Positions 15,944-25,375 of a DNA stretch of 64,000 bases are shown here, piece by piece (within the stretch, counting starts at the first letter, position 1; the number at the start of each line of letters is the position of its first letter). A program made the position numbers and the translations under genes. Source of the stretch: Fodinicola acaciae (GTDB lineage Bacteria > Actinomycetota > Actinomycetes > Mycobacteriales > HKI-0501). Location: positions 434,001 to 498,000 of the forward strand of contig NZ_WOTN01000003.1 of assembly GCF_010993745.1 (NCBI RefSeq). Reading direction: 5' to 3'. The notes beneath the pieces were generated by a model. The model saw nothing but the letters and a program-made list of their open reading frames with translations. It was not told the origin of the DNA and did no database searches.

Positions 15944-18325
15944 CTACACGCGAGCGCCGCCGGACCGGCGCGTGGCGGCGTTGGTGCCGCGGCCGCCGGG
16001 TCCGAAGATCGGTGGAATGCCGCCACCGGGGAAACCCGGCAGCCGGTGGTCGGCCGGCTGGCCGTCCTGGCCATGCTGGTCGGGCGTCGTCTTGGGTTTC
16101 TTCGGCTTCTTCGGCCGGTCGGAGCCATCGTCGGCCGACCCGTCGTAGATGCCTCCGGAGACCAGGTTTTCCGGCGGTGCGACGAAATCCTGCACCGGGG
16201 TGCCGTCGAGTACGCGCGCCATCGTCGAGCTGAAGATGTCGTTGGCGACGCGCGAGTCACCTTGGCCGTAGTCGCCGTGCGGCGCGTCCGGGTCAGTCGA
16301 GAACGACGCACCGGCCAGCTGCGGCACGAAGCCGGCGAACCACAGCTGCTTGTTGCCCGGTGTCGAGCCGGTCTTGCCGGCCGCCGGCCGGCCGATCCGG
16401 CTGCCGACGCTGCCGCCGGTGGGTCCGAAACCGTTGCTGCAGCTGCCGGTCAGCGGCGACTGGCCGATCGGGCAGCGAGCCGCGTCGGTCGCCGCGTCGG
16501 CCACGTCCGGCGAGATCACCTGCGAGCATTTCGGGTCGCCGACCGGCAGCTTCCTGCCGTCCGGCCCGACGATCGACTGCACCGGCGTCGGCTCGCAGTA
16601 TTTTCCGTGCGCTGCCACGGTCGCGTACGCGTTGGCCATGTAGAGCGGCCAGGTCTGACTGCCCTGGCCGAGGGTCAGCGACAGCCGCTGACTGCGTCCG
16701 TTGCCTTCTCGTACGATCTGCGCCAGGCTGTTGACGCCGGTCGGCGCCTGTTTCGTCTTGGGGCCAGGGAAAAACGAGATGCCGACCTTGGCGGCCATCT
16801 TGGCCACGTCGGCCGCGCCGACCTTCTCCTCCAGCTGCACGAAGTAGGTGTTGACCGAGGAACCGAAGCCGGTCCACATGTTCTGCCGGCCGTCCATGCC
16901 GTGGTCGGCGTTCTGCGCGCAGTAGTAACCGCCGCAGCTGCTGTCGCCGCCGGCGTCCTGCGGCACCCGGGAAACGTACACGTAGGGCGCGTAGAAGCCG
17001 GTGGACAGCGGCATCCCCTCGTTGAGCGCCGCGAGCATGGTGAACATCTTGAACGTGGAGCCGCTCGGATAGCCGGTGTTGGTGCCGATCCGCGGATCGC
17101 CGGTCAGCAGCGGGTTCTGCGTCCACTCGTCGCGCGCGTCGCCTTTCGCGCCTTTCGGTGCCGGTCCGAACAGGCGGTTGATCGCCATCGCCTTGATCTG
17201 ACCAGTGCCGGGCTGCACCAGCACGATGCCCTGCGCGAGGCGACTGCTGCGCGACTCTCCGCGCGAGTTGACCACGTCCTGGGCGATCGACTGCATCCGC
17301 GAGTCGAGGCCCAGGGTGATGGTGTAGCCGCCGGTCTGCAGGTTACTCCACCGCTCCGCCGGCGTCTTGCCGAGCGAGGGCTGCTGCTGAGCCCAGATCC
17401 GCAGGTAGTCGCAGGCGAATCCCCAGTTGTTGCCGGCGGTGATGGAGCCGTTGGGGAAGCACGAGTTGGGCGTCACCGACGGATGCAGCACCGGAGGATG
17501 CTTCATCGCGTCGGCGACCTGCGCAGGCGTGGCATAGCCAAACTCCTGCATCCGGTTGAGGACGAACTGCCGCCGCTGCTCGGCCTCGGTGGCGTGCACC
17601 GGATAGTACGACGGGCTCTTGATGAAGGCCGCCAGCAGCGCGACCTCGGACAGCGTCAACTGGCTCAGCGGCTTGGAGAAATACCGCTGCGCGGCCGAGG
17701 CGATGCCGTACGCGCCGCGACCGAAGTAGACGATGTTGAGATAGCGGTCGAGGATCTCGCCCTTGCTGTACTGCTTTTCCAGCGCCACCGCGAGCCGCGC
17801 CTCACGCAGCTTCCGGCCGATGGTCGCCTCGGTGGCGCGCTGGCGCTCGTCGGCGTTGGTGGCCGACGCGATCAGCTCCTGCCGGACGTACTGCTGCGTC
17901 AGCGTCGACGCGCCCTGCGAGTTCTCGCCGGACTGCTGGTTGGCCACGAACGCGCGGATGATGCCGCGCAGGTCGACGCCGTGGTGCTGGTAGAACCGCG
18001 TGTCCTCGGTGGCCACCACGGCGTGCTGCATGATCACCGGGATCGCCGACAGCGGCACGCTCGTCCGGTCCTGCACGTACAGCGAGGTGACGTACTTCCC
18101 GTCCGCGGTGAAGATCTTGGTCGTCTGTTGCAGCGGTTTGGCTCTCAGCTCGCTCGGCAGGTTCTGGAACATCTCGGCACCGGCCTTGGCGGTCAGGCCG
18201 GTCACGGCCGCTATCGGGAAAGCGGCAGCCGCCACCACGATTCCAGCCAGCATCCCGCACAGAAGCAGCGAAGCGATGCTGTGCGGAATGCTGGTTGACA
18301 CGCCGCGTTTGAGTCCTCGCGCCAC
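15944..18325 (-). CDS. Class A penicillin-binding protein (transglycosylase/transpeptidase)
   Basis: The protein has 793 residues from a GTG at 18323-18325. After a short cytosolic start comes one membrane anchor (residues about 17-43). A GT51 domain follows, with the catalytic Glu in ATEDTRFYQHHGVD (about 105-118) and TLTQQYVRQ and LNIVYFGRGAYG. The transpeptidase domain has S423-T-F-K426, S490-V-N492 and K651-T-G-S. All catalytic motifs are intact. The last 60 residues are Pro/Gly/Lys-rich and extracytoplasmic. It polymerises and cross-links peptidoglycan at the outer membrane face. It is divergent from the SARP gene across 292 bp. Confidence 0.95.
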   Translation of the reverse strand: MARGLKRGVSTSIPHSIASLLLCGMLAGIVVAAAAFPIAAVTGLTAKAGAEMFQNLPSELRAKPLQQTTKIFTADGKYVTSLYVQDRTSVPLSAIPVIMQHAVVATEDTRFYQHHGVDLRGIIRAFVANQQSGENSQGASTLTQQYVRQELIASATNADERQRATEATIGRKLREARLAVALEKQYSKGEILDRYLNIVYFGRGAYGIASAAQRYFSKPLSQLTLSEVALLAAFIKSPSYYPVHATEAEQRRQFVLNRMQEFGYATPAQVADAMKHPPVLHPSVTPNSCFPNGSITAGNNWGFACDYLRIWAQQQPSLGKTPAERWSNLQTGGYTITLGLDSRMQSIAQDVVNSRGESRSSRLAQGIVLVQPGTGQIKAMAINRLFGPAPKGAKGDARDEWTQNPLLTGDPRIGTNTGYPSGSTFKMFTMLAALNEGMPLSTGFYAPYVYVSRVPQDAGGDSSCGGYYCAQNADHGMDGRQNMWTGFGSSVNTYFVQLEEKVGAADVAKMAAKVGISFFPGPKTKQAPTGVNSLAQIVREGNGRSQRLSLTLGQGSQTWPLYMANAYATVAAHGKYCEPTPVQSIVGPDGRKLPVGDPKCSQVISPDVADAATDAARCPIGQSPLTGSCSNGFGPTGGSVGSRIGRPAAGKTGSTPGNKQLWFAGFVPQLAGASFSTDPDAPHGDYGQGDSRVANDIFSSTMARVLDGTPVQDFVAPPENLVSGGIYDGSADDGSDRPKKPKKPKTTPDQHGQDGQPADHRLPGFPGGGIPPIFGPGGRGTNAATRRSGGARV

Positions 18326-18617
18326 CGACCCAGCCTACGGGCTCGACTCGCGCCACGCGTGCGACAGCCGGGAAGTTATGCGACTTTCTTCCGAAACCAT
18401 GCCGCGCTTTACCGGTCAAAATACGGACACTACTCTCCGAATCCGTCTGGGCACCGGCTGTTTGGACGATGTCACGCCGTGTACGGCCAGATCCGCTCGC
18501 CGAACGACCGATTGTGCGCGCGGACCCCTTCCACCGACTCTTGGTTGTCCCCGTTTGGACGCACAGTTTCCCCTTGTTCCAAGCAAACACCGGCGATAGC
18601 GCAGGGGGTGCGCAGTC

Positions 18618-19388
18618 TTGTCCGTGCTGACCGCGTCGTCGTCTGGCAGGTCGTGCGCACCGATCGGCGCCGACGTACGCGTCCGCACCCTCGGCCGCTT
18701 CGCGGTGACTCGCGACGGCCAGCCAGTCCAGGTGCGCGAATGGCAGTCCCGCAAAGCGCGCGAGCTGCTCAAGATGCTGGTGTCGCGGCGCGGCGTGCCG
18801 GCGACCAGGGAGATGCTCGGCCAGACCCTGTGGCCAGGCGCCACGCGCGTACAGTGGACCAACCGGCTGTCGGTCGCGCTGTCCACCATCCGCGGCGTCC
18901 TCGACCCTTACCGGATGCGAGAGGCCGACCACTTCATCAGCACCGGCAAGTACGCCGTCACCGTCACCAACCTGGCCGTCGACATCGACACCTTCCTCAC
19001 CGACGCCGACCGCGCACTCTCCCTGCACCGCTGCGGCACGCCAGCGCTCATCGCCCTCGAGGCCGCGGCCGCCAGCTACCACGGTGACTTCCTCGCCGAG
19101 GACCTCTACGCCGACTGGGCCGTGTCGCTGCGCGAGGAAGCCAAACTCGCGTATCTCCGACTCGTCCGTACGCTCGCCGTCAGCGCCACCACCTCCGGCG
19201 ACCACGACCGGGCCGTGCGCTATTGGCGGCTCGCGCTGACCCGGGACGCGTACGACGAACAGGCTCACCTGGGGTTGATCACGTCGTTGACGTCGGATGG
19301 TCGGCATGGCGAAGCGACGCGGCATTACGTCATCTATGCCAACCGTATGGCCGAAATCGGAGTGGTCCCGACGCTGCCAAGTCGGTGA
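18618..19388 (+). CDS. SARP-type regulator with bacterial transcriptional activator domain
   Basis: The protein has 256 residues. The start is taken as TTG 18618; GTG 18624 is possible. An OmpR-like winged helix (VRVRTLGRFAVTRDGQPVQVREWQSRKARELLKMLVSRRG...REMLGQTLWPG) is followed by a BTAD helical domain of TPR type (residues 110-250: DADRALSLHRCGTPALIALEAAAASYHGDFLAEDLYADWAV). This is the DnrI/AfsR N-terminal architecture without the ATPase. SARPs activate secondary-metabolite genes through direct repeats near the -35. No such cluster is visible in the window. Stop codon is followed immediately by repeat region B. Confidence 0.85.
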   Translation: MSVLTASSSGRSCAPIGADVRVRTLGRFAVTRDGQPVQVREWQSRKARELLKMLVSRRGVPATREMLGQTLWPGATRVQWTNRLSVALSTIRGVLDPYRMREADHFISTGKYAVTVTNLAVDIDTFLTDADRALSLHRCGTPALIALEAAAASYHGDFLAEDLYADWAVSLREEAKLAYLRLVRTLAVSATTSGDHDRAVRYWRLALTRDAYDEQAHLGLITSLTSDGRHGEATRHYVIYANRMAEIGVVPTLPSR

Positions 19389-19910
19389 GTCCTTGGTTGC
19401 GAGGGTTTCTGGTGCGGTCGCGGCGGAGTGGTTGCGGGCGGCTTGGGGTGGTGATGGAGTGGCGGCGGTCCTTGACTGGTGCGGGTGAAAGTAGTCAGGC
19501 CTTCTGGTTGTTGCGGTTTTGGGGATGATTGGGATTTCTGGTTGTTGCGTTGGGCGGGTGGTCGGGTTTTCTGGTTGTTGCGTTGGGTGGGTGGTTGGTT
19601 TTTCGCCTGCGCGGCGGGCGCTCCTGCGCGGAGGGCGACCTCAAGGGAGGGGGCGCGTGGACGCCAATCGTGTGCATTGGGGGTGCGGGTGGCGGTTGTG
19701 GGCGGGGCTGCGTCTTCCTGGCTTGCTAACAACAGCATTGCTCGCCTCAGCAGTCACGCCAGTCACAGCATCCGGTCGAGATGCGGGTGTGAAAGCCTTG
19801 TTTCTTGCGTCTAGCGCTAGTAACTCGGCATCCACGCCATCAGCGGACCCCTCAAGGCGGACATTTAGCGCTGCATGTCGTCCTCGGTCTCACATAATCG
19901 ACCTTTGCGC
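19389..19910. repeat. Convergent-junction composite repeat, copy B
   Basis: This 522-bp gap lies between the convergent SARP and FAD/Fe-S genes. The left 300 bp are G/T-rich on the plus strand. A block gcggcgggcgctcctgcgcg then gagggcgacctcaaggg lies near 19610-19650. A second block, about 19731-19900 (aacaacagcattg... to ...cacataatcg), matches 52209-52380 of copy D in the same orientation at roughly three quarters identity by eye. Copy B lacks the palindromic insert that D has between the words ggcttgct and acaacagcatt. No convincing gene is present. Confidence 0.75.
19502..19601 (+). repeat. About 33-bp G/T-rich tandem repeats (3 copies)
   Basis: Units starting ttctggttgttgcg occur at 19502, 19536 and 19569, with spacings of 34 and 33 bp. 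They are followed by runs such as gggcgggtggtcggg. The G-rich strand is the coding strand of the SARP gene just upstream. Confidence 0.75.
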
Positions 19911-22718
19911 TTACATAATGGAACGCCGTAGCCCCTTCGGCCATGCGAAGCCTCGCGCTGCCAGCTGGGCCAGATGAACTGGCTCACGACCACTCGCCTG
20001 CCGGATCTGCGTACGGCAGCTGAAGCCGTCCGCCAGGATTTCGGTGTCAGCGCTGGCATCTCGCACAGCCGGCAGCAGTTTCCGCTCGGCGCACGCCATC
20101 GACACCTCGTAATGGCCGCGCTCGAAGCCGAAGTTTCCGGCCAGGCCGCAGCAGCCGGAGTCCAGCACGTCCAGGTCCACGCCCAGCGCGGAAAGCACCG
20201 AAGCATCCGCCGAAAAACCGGTTTCGGCGTGTTGATGGCAGTGCACCTGCGCCATCGCTTTCACCGGCACCGACGGAAGGCTGTCGAGGTGTCGGTGCAG
20301 GAGTTCGGCGAAGGTCAGCACCGAGGCGGGATCGAAGTCGTACGAAGGCAGCAACTCACCGACATCGGAGCGCAGCAGAGCCGTACAACTCGGCTCCAGA
20401 CCCACGACGGGTACGCCGTCGGTCAGCCATGGCCGCAAAACGTCCAGCGAGTGTCGCAAAACCCGGCGAGCGGTGTCGAGTTGGCCGGTGGACAGCCAGG
20501 TGAGGCCGCAGCAGACCGGACGGTCCGGCACCTCCACGTGATAGCCGAGCCGGTGCAGGACGGACACGGCCGACACGGCGATCGACGGGTCGAAGTAGTT
20601 GGTGAAAGTGTCCGGCCACAGCAGTACGCGCGGCCGGCCGTCCGGTGGCGCGACGCGCGTACGCCGCGTCGGACGCAGAAACGGTTTCGGCGCTAGCTTG
20701 GGTACGACCCGCTCAGGAGCGATCCCGCCGAGCGTCTTCGCCACCGAGCCGCCGGCCAGCCGGTTGAAAATCGCGGTGGCGCCGGGAAAAGCGGACACAC
20801 CGGCGAGGGCGAGCGGCAGGAATCCCATCGAATAGTGTGAAGCCGGCCGCAGCCGGCCGGCGTAGTGCCGGTGCAGAAACTCCGACTTGTACGTGGCCAT
20901 GTCGACGCTGACCGGACAGTCGCTCTTGCATCCCTTGCACGACAGGCAAAGATCGAGCGCCTCGCGCACCTCCTCCGACCGCCACCGGTCGGTCAGCACC
21001 TTGCCGCTGGCCAGCTCGAAAAGCAGCCGCGACCGGCCGCGGGTCGAGTGCCGTTCCTCGCCGGTCGCGCGATAGCTCGGACACATCACGCCCCCGTCGG
21101 CGGAAAGGCATTTTCCGACGCCGACGCACCGGCGGGTGGCGGACGCGAAACTGCCGGAATCGGCGGAAAAAGCCAGCGACGGCGGTCCGACCGTCGGCGT
21201 CCCGACGAAGACCCGCAGGTCCTGGTCCACCGGCGCCGGATCGACCAGCCGGCCCGGGTTCATCATCCCGTCCGGGTCCCAGATCCGTTTGAACGCCGCG
21301 AAAGCGTCTATCATGGCCGGCGAGTACATCCGCGGCAGCAACTCGGCACGAGCCTGTCCGTCACCGTGCTCGCCGGACAGCGACCCGCCGTACGACGCGA
21401 CCAGGTCAGCCGCTTCCTCAAGAAACACCCGGAAATTCCGGACCCCGGCGATGGTCAGCAGATCGAAGTCGATGCGTACGTGCAGGCATCCTTCGCCGAA
21501 ATGGCCGAAATACGCGCCATTCCTGCCGTGCCGCGCCAACAGCGCGTCAAAATCGCGCAAATAACTGCTCAGCACCTCCGGAGGCACGGCCGCGTCCTCC
21601 CAACCCGGCCACGCCTCACCGCCGGACGGACTGCGCGTCACGATGCCGGCACCGTCCTCGCGGATCCGCCACAGCGCTTTCTGCGCCACCGGATCGGTGA
21701 TCACCGCCGACGACGGCGGCCGTACTGCACGTACGATCGCCTCGGCCGCCGCTTTCGCCCCGGAAACCGAATCGCCGCCGGTCTCGACGTAGAGCCAGCC
21801 ACCACCGGGCGGCAGCGCACGCGACGCCGTCTCCGCCGGCCGAGCCGACCGCAACGCGGCGATCAACCCCGAATCCATGCCCTCGATGGTGAGCGGTCGC
21901 AGGTCGCGAACCGACAGCACCGCGTCAGCGGCCGCGTACGCGTCGGGAAAACCGAGCACGGCAAGCGCGCGGTGCGCGGGGCTCGGCACCAGCCGCACCT
22001 CGGCCTCCAGTACGGTGACGCACGTCCCCTCACTGCCGACCAGCGAGCGTGCGACGTGAAAACCGTTCTCCGGCAGCAGTTGGCCCAGGTTGTAGCCGGA
22101 CACGCGACGGGTCAGCGGCGACAGTTCGCGGACCGCCGGCGCGACCCGGTCCACAAAGGAATCCAGCGAATACAACGTTGTAGCCGGCCCCACCACGCCA
22201 CGGTCGCCGCGGTAGGTCACCACGTCCAATGTGGACACGTTGACGTCGGTTTTCCCCCAGGCGATCGAATGCGAGCCGCACGAGTTGTTGCCGATCATGC
22301 CGCCGACGGTGCATCGGCTGTGTGTCGAGGGATCCGGCCCGAAAGTGAGTCCGTACGGCCGCGCCGCCGCCCGCAGATCGTCGAGCACCACACCTGGCTG
22401 GACGACCGCGGTCGCGGATTCTGGATCGATCCGCACGACTTGGTTCATGTATTGATGGAAGTCGAGCACCACCGCGGTGTTCGCGGCCTGGCCGCAGATG
22501 CTGGTGCCGGCACCGCGCGACAACACCGGAGCGCCGAACCTCCGGCACACCTCCAGCGCCGCGAGCACGTCGTCGGCGTCGACCGGCGCCACCACGCCGA
22601 TCGGCAGATGCCGATAGTTGGAGGCATCGGTGGAATACACGACACGGGTCGCCGCGTCAAACCGCACCGAGCCACGTACCGCCGCGCGCAGGGCCATCGC
22701 CAGTTCCCGGTCGGTCAT
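19911..22718 (-). CDS. FAD/Fe-S D-2-hydroxyacid dehydrogenase, fused (YdiJ/Dld-like)
   Basis: The protein has 935 residues. N-terminal FAD-binding domain of the vanillyl-oxidase type: SRGAGTSICGQAA (about 67-79), DPSTHSRCTVGGMIGNNSCG and the C-terminal cap SLSGEHGDGQARAELLPRMY. An Fe-S domain follows from about residue 535 (CVGVGKC, MCPSYRAT, then CLSCKGCKSDCPVS), and a CCG-type domain pair (RPVCCGLTWLS; DSGCCGLAGNFGFERG). This matches the YdiJ-like D-2-hydroxyglutarate/lactate dehydrogenases that pass electrons to the respiratory chain. Which hydroxyacid is used cannot be read from sequence. Its 3' end abuts repeat region B. Confidence 0.85.
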   Translation of the reverse strand: MTDRELAMALRAAVRGSVRFDAATRVVYSTDASNYRHLPIGVVAPVDADDVLAALEVCRRFGAPVLSRGAGTSICGQAANTAVVLDFHQYMNQVVRIDPESATAVVQPGVVLDDLRAAARPYGLTFGPDPSTHSRCTVGGMIGNNSCGSHSIAWGKTDVNVSTLDVVTYRGDRGVVGPATTLYSLDSFVDRVAPAVRELSPLTRRVSGYNLGQLLPENGFHVARSLVGSEGTCVTVLEAEVRLVPSPAHRALAVLGFPDAYAAADAVLSVRDLRPLTIEGMDSGLIAALRSARPAETASRALPPGGGWLYVETGGDSVSGAKAAAEAIVRAVRPPSSAVITDPVAQKALWRIREDGAGIVTRSPSGGEAWPGWEDAAVPPEVLSSYLRDFDALLARHGRNGAYFGHFGEGCLHVRIDFDLLTIAGVRNFRVFLEEAADLVASYGGSLSGEHGDGQARAELLPRMYSPAMIDAFAAFKRIWDPDGMMNPGRLVDPAPVDQDLRVFVGTPTVGPPSLAFSADSGSFASATRRCVGVGKCLSADGGVMCPSYRATGEERHSTRGRSRLLFELASGKVLTDRWRSEEVREALDLCLSCKGCKSDCPVSVDMATYKSEFLHRHYAGRLRPASHYSMGFLPLALAGVSAFPGATAIFNRLAGGSVAKTLGGIAPERVVPKLAPKPFLRPTRRTRVAPPDGRPRVLLWPDTFTNYFDPSIAVSAVSVLHRLGYHVEVPDRPVCCGLTWLSTGQLDTARRVLRHSLDVLRPWLTDGVPVVGLEPSCTALLRSDVGELLPSYDFDPASVLTFAELLHRHLDSLPSVPVKAMAQVHCHQHAETGFSADASVLSALGVDLDVLDSGCCGLAGNFGFERGHYEVSMACAERKLLPAVRDASADTEILADGFSCRTQIRQASGREPVHLAQLAARGFAWPKGLRRSIM

Positions 22719-23105
22719 CCCACCATCCTGCCGGCAACCCCGGCCGGGGACACGCCGAAGACACGCGGCGAAAGAGTCAATGCCTCAAAAGGGATCGGTG
22801 AACCTCCGACATTCCCGCGCAGTCCACCCAAGCCGGACAGCGCTGTTCGCCGTTCCGGTCACGCAACGACAAAACTCCCTTACACTACGGGAAATCAGCC
22901 GCCGGATCCCGAGGTTTCGGTGGGATTTCCATCCGACGTACCAACACGTTAAAGGCGAATGTACTGACACGTTAAGACCACCCGCCTGGGCATTTCCTCG
23001 GACAACACTTGCCAAAGCGCGGACGTAGTGACTGTCCATGGACTATTTTCGGGCCACCTGCGGCAGGGGAAATCCCCGGTCCGCGAAGATCTGGAGGGGA
23101 ACAAA
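22719..23105. promoter_or_regulatory. Divergent intergenic region with direct repeats upstream of liv operon
   Basis: 387 bp between the divergent FAD/Fe-S and liv genes contain no gene I can support. Two 15-bp direct repeats GTACCAACACGTTAA (22938-22952) and GTACTGACACGTTAA (22961-22975) lie 23 bp apart, about two helical turns, and about 130 bp upstream of the liv start. They are a plausible activator or repressor site. Promoter hexamers are not clear. Confidence 0.5.
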
Positions 23106-24329
23106 GTGCACCATCGTGGAATCGTCCGTGTCGGCGCGCTGCTGGCTGCGGCCACGCTCGCGCTCACGGCCTGTGGCAGCCGGGGCGGCGACACAGGTAC
23201 GGGCAACACCGGAGGCAAAGTCGCCAAGATCGGTGTCATCTCTCCGCTGTCAGGTGACCTGGCCGCGATCGGCACCGGCATCCGCGACTCGGTCGCGCTG
23301 GCCATCAAGCAGGCCAACGCCAACAAGGCCGTGCCGGGCTGGACCTTGCAGATGGAGGACCTCGACGACGAGGCCAAGCCGGACACCGGAAAGAACGCGG
23401 CCACCAAGCTGGCCAACGACCCTGCCGTGGTCGGCGTGGTCGGCCCGCTGAACTCCAGCGTGGGCCAGAGCGTGCAGCCGGTCCTGTCGGCGGCCAACAT
23501 CGCGGAGATCTCGCCGGCCAACACCAACCCGACCCTGACCCAGGGCGCGGACTGGAAGACCAGCAAGAAGCGGCCGTACGCCAACTACTTCCGCACCTGC
23601 ACCACCGATGCCGTGCAGGGCCCGTTCGCGGCGCGGTACGTCTACAACACGCTGAAGTTCACCAAGGTCGCCACCGTGCACGACAAGAAGACCTACGGCC
23701 AGGGCCTGGTCGAGACGTTCACCGCCGAGTTCAAGAAGCTCGGTGGCACGGTCGTGTCGGCGCAGACGGTCAACCCGGACGACAAGAACTACAGCTCGGT
23801 GATCTCCAAGATCGCACCGTCCAAGCCGCAGCTGCTCTACTTCGGCGGTGAATACCCGACCTCCGGACCGCTGACCCAGCAGATGAAGGCCGCCGGCCTG
23901 AACGTCCCGCTGATGGGTGGCGACGGCATGTACTCGGCCGACTACCTCAAGCTGGCCGGCAACGCGGCCCCCGGCAACTACGCCACCTCGGTCGGCGCTC
24001 CGCTGGACCAGCTGCCGGCGGCCAAGCAGTACATCGCCGACTACAAGGCCGGCGGCTACAAGGGTGACAACTCCTCCTACGGCGCGTACGCCTTCGACGC
24101 CGCCAACGCGATCATCGCCGCGCTGAAGACCTCGCTGGCCAACGCCGCCGACGCCAAGTCCGCCCGCGAGGCGACCGTCAAGGCGCTCGGCTCGGTGTCC
24201 ATCGACGGTGTCTCCGGCAAGGTCTCCTTCGACCAGTACGGCGACACCACCAACAAGACGCTGACCGTCTACCAGGTCGACAAGAGCAACGCCTGGAAGG
24301 GTGTCAACACCGGAGAGTTCAAGGACTGA
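23106..24329 (+). CDS. livK: Branched-chain amino-acid-type ABC transporter, substrate-binding lipoprotein
   Basis: The protein has 407 residues. GTG 23106 follows GGAGGGG at a good distance; the open frame upstream is not needed. A lipoprotein signal ends in the lipobox LTAC (Cys about 22), then a Gly/Thr-rich linker. The body is a type I periplasmic-binding fold with VAKIGVISPLSGDLAAIGTGIRDSVALAIKQAN, VVGVVGPLNSSVGQSVQPVL and KTYGQGLVETFTAEFKKLGG, the LivJ/LivK pattern. It captures an amino acid or similar solute outside the membrane for LivHMGF. It is first gene of the operon. A hairpin separates it from livH, the usual device giving more binding protein than permease. Confidence 0.9.
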   Translation: MHHRGIVRVGALLAAATLALTACGSRGGDTGTGNTGGKVAKIGVISPLSGDLAAIGTGIRDSVALAIKQANANKAVPGWTLQMEDLDDEAKPDTGKNAATKLANDPAVVGVVGPLNSSVGQSVQPVLSAANIAEISPANTNPTLTQGADWKTSKKRPYANYFRTCTTDAVQGPFAARYVYNTLKFTKVATVHDKKTYGQGLVETFTAEFKKLGGTVVSAQTVNPDDKNYSSVISKIAPSKPQLLYFGGEYPTSGPLTQQMKAAGLNVPLMGGDGMYSADYLKLAGNAAPGNYATSVGAPLDQLPAAKQYIADYKAGGYKGDNSSYGAYAFDAANAIIAALKTSLANAADAKSAREATVKALGSVSIDGVSGKVSFDQYGDTTNKTLTVYQVDKSNAWKGVNTGEFKD

Positions 24330-24339
24330 GCAGCACCAC

Positions 24340-24372
24340 CGAAGGGGCCGGGCCGACCGTCCGGCCCCTTCG
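24340..24372 (+). terminator. Intercistronic hairpin between livK and livH
   Basis: Perfect 12-bp arms CGAAGGGGCCGG (24340-24351) and CCGGCCCCTTCG (24361-24372) with a 9-base loop. It probably partially terminates or stabilises the livK message. Confidence 0.7.
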
Positions 24373-24424
24373 TCCGCCAACCAACTCCAGGCCCACATCC
24401 CGGGCTGTACCACGGAGGTCACAC

Positions 24425-25375
24425 GTGCAGGTAGTGGAGCAGCTGCTCCAGCAACTCGTGAACGGGTTGTCGCTGGGTGCGTTGTACGCGCTCATCGCGG
24501 TCGGCTATACCGTCGTCTACGGCATCATCCAACTCATCAACTTCGCGCACGGCGAAGTCTTCATGATCGGCGCGTTCAGCAGCCTGACGGTGTGGCTGGC
24601 GCTGTTCAAGGACAACACCGCTCTGTGGGTGTTCCCGTTCATGATCCTCGGTGCCATCGGCGGCTCGGTCGGCATAGCGGTACTGATGGAACGCGTCGCG
24701 TACCGACCGTTGCGCAACGCGCCACGGCTGGCGCCACTGATCACCGCGATCGGCGTATCGGTCTTCCTCCAGGAGGCCGTCCGGCTGTTCTACGGCGAGA
24801 TCCCGGGATTTCCGAGCGCCACCAGCGCCATCCCGTTCCCGCAGATCGACGTGATCACCGGACCGGCGATCAACGTCGCGGGCGTCGACATCCAACGCGC
24901 GTCGATCTTCACGCTCGGCGCGCTGATCATCTGCACGGCGTTTCTCTACTACTTCATCAACAAGACCAAGACCGGCCGGGCCATGCAGGCCACCTCGCAG
25001 GACCCGGACACCGCACGGCTGATGGGCATCAACGTCGACCGGATCATCGTCATCGCGTTCGCGCTCGGCGGCGCGCTGGCCGCGATCGCCGGCATCGCGC
25101 ACGGCCTGATCAACACCAACATCGACTTCCGGATGGGCTTTCTGGCCGGCCTGAAGGCGTTCACCGCCGCGGTGCTCGGCGGCATCGGCAACATCAACGG
25201 CGCGGTGGTCGGCGGCCTGGTGCTCGGCCTGGTCGAGACGATGGCCACCCAGTACATCCCCGGCCAGTTCGGCGGCAGCGCCTGGAAGGACGTGTGGGCC
25301 TTCGCCATCCTCATCCTGGTGCTGGTCTTCCGGCCGCAGGGCCTGCTCGGCGCCCGGGTGGTGGACCGCGCATGA
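24425..25375 (+). CDS. livH: Branched-chain amino-acid-type ABC permease LivH
   Basis: The protein has 316 residues from GTG 24425. It has 8 or so hydrophobic helices starting at residue 12 (VNGLSLGALYALIAVGYTVVYG, then LINFAHGEVFMIGAF, the LivH signature). The cytosolic loop KTGRAMQATSQDPDTARLMGINVDRI is the ATPase contact (EAA-like). The C-terminus reads GGIGNINGAVVGGLVLGLVE. It forms the translocation pore with LivM, whose ATG overlaps the stop by 4 bp. Confidence 0.93.
   Translation: MQVVEQLLQQLVNGLSLGALYALIAVGYTVVYGIIQLINFAHGEVFMIGAFSSLTVWLALFKDNTALWVFPFMILGAIGGSVGIAVLMERVAYRPLRNAPRLAPLITAIGVSVFLQEAVRLFYGEIPGFPSATSAIPFPQIDVITGPAINVAGVDIQRASIFTLGALIICTAFLYYFINKTKTGRAMQATSQDPDTARLMGINVDRIIVIAFALGGALAAIAGIAHGLINTNIDFRMGFLAGLKAFTAAVLGGIGNINGAVVGGLVLGLVETMATQYIPGQFGGSAWKDVWAFAILILVLVFRPQGLLGARVVDRA

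Noticed and set aside
19502-19601. CRISPR array from 33-bp tandem units
   Set aside because: The units are contiguous and degenerate with no unique spacers and there are no cas genes.
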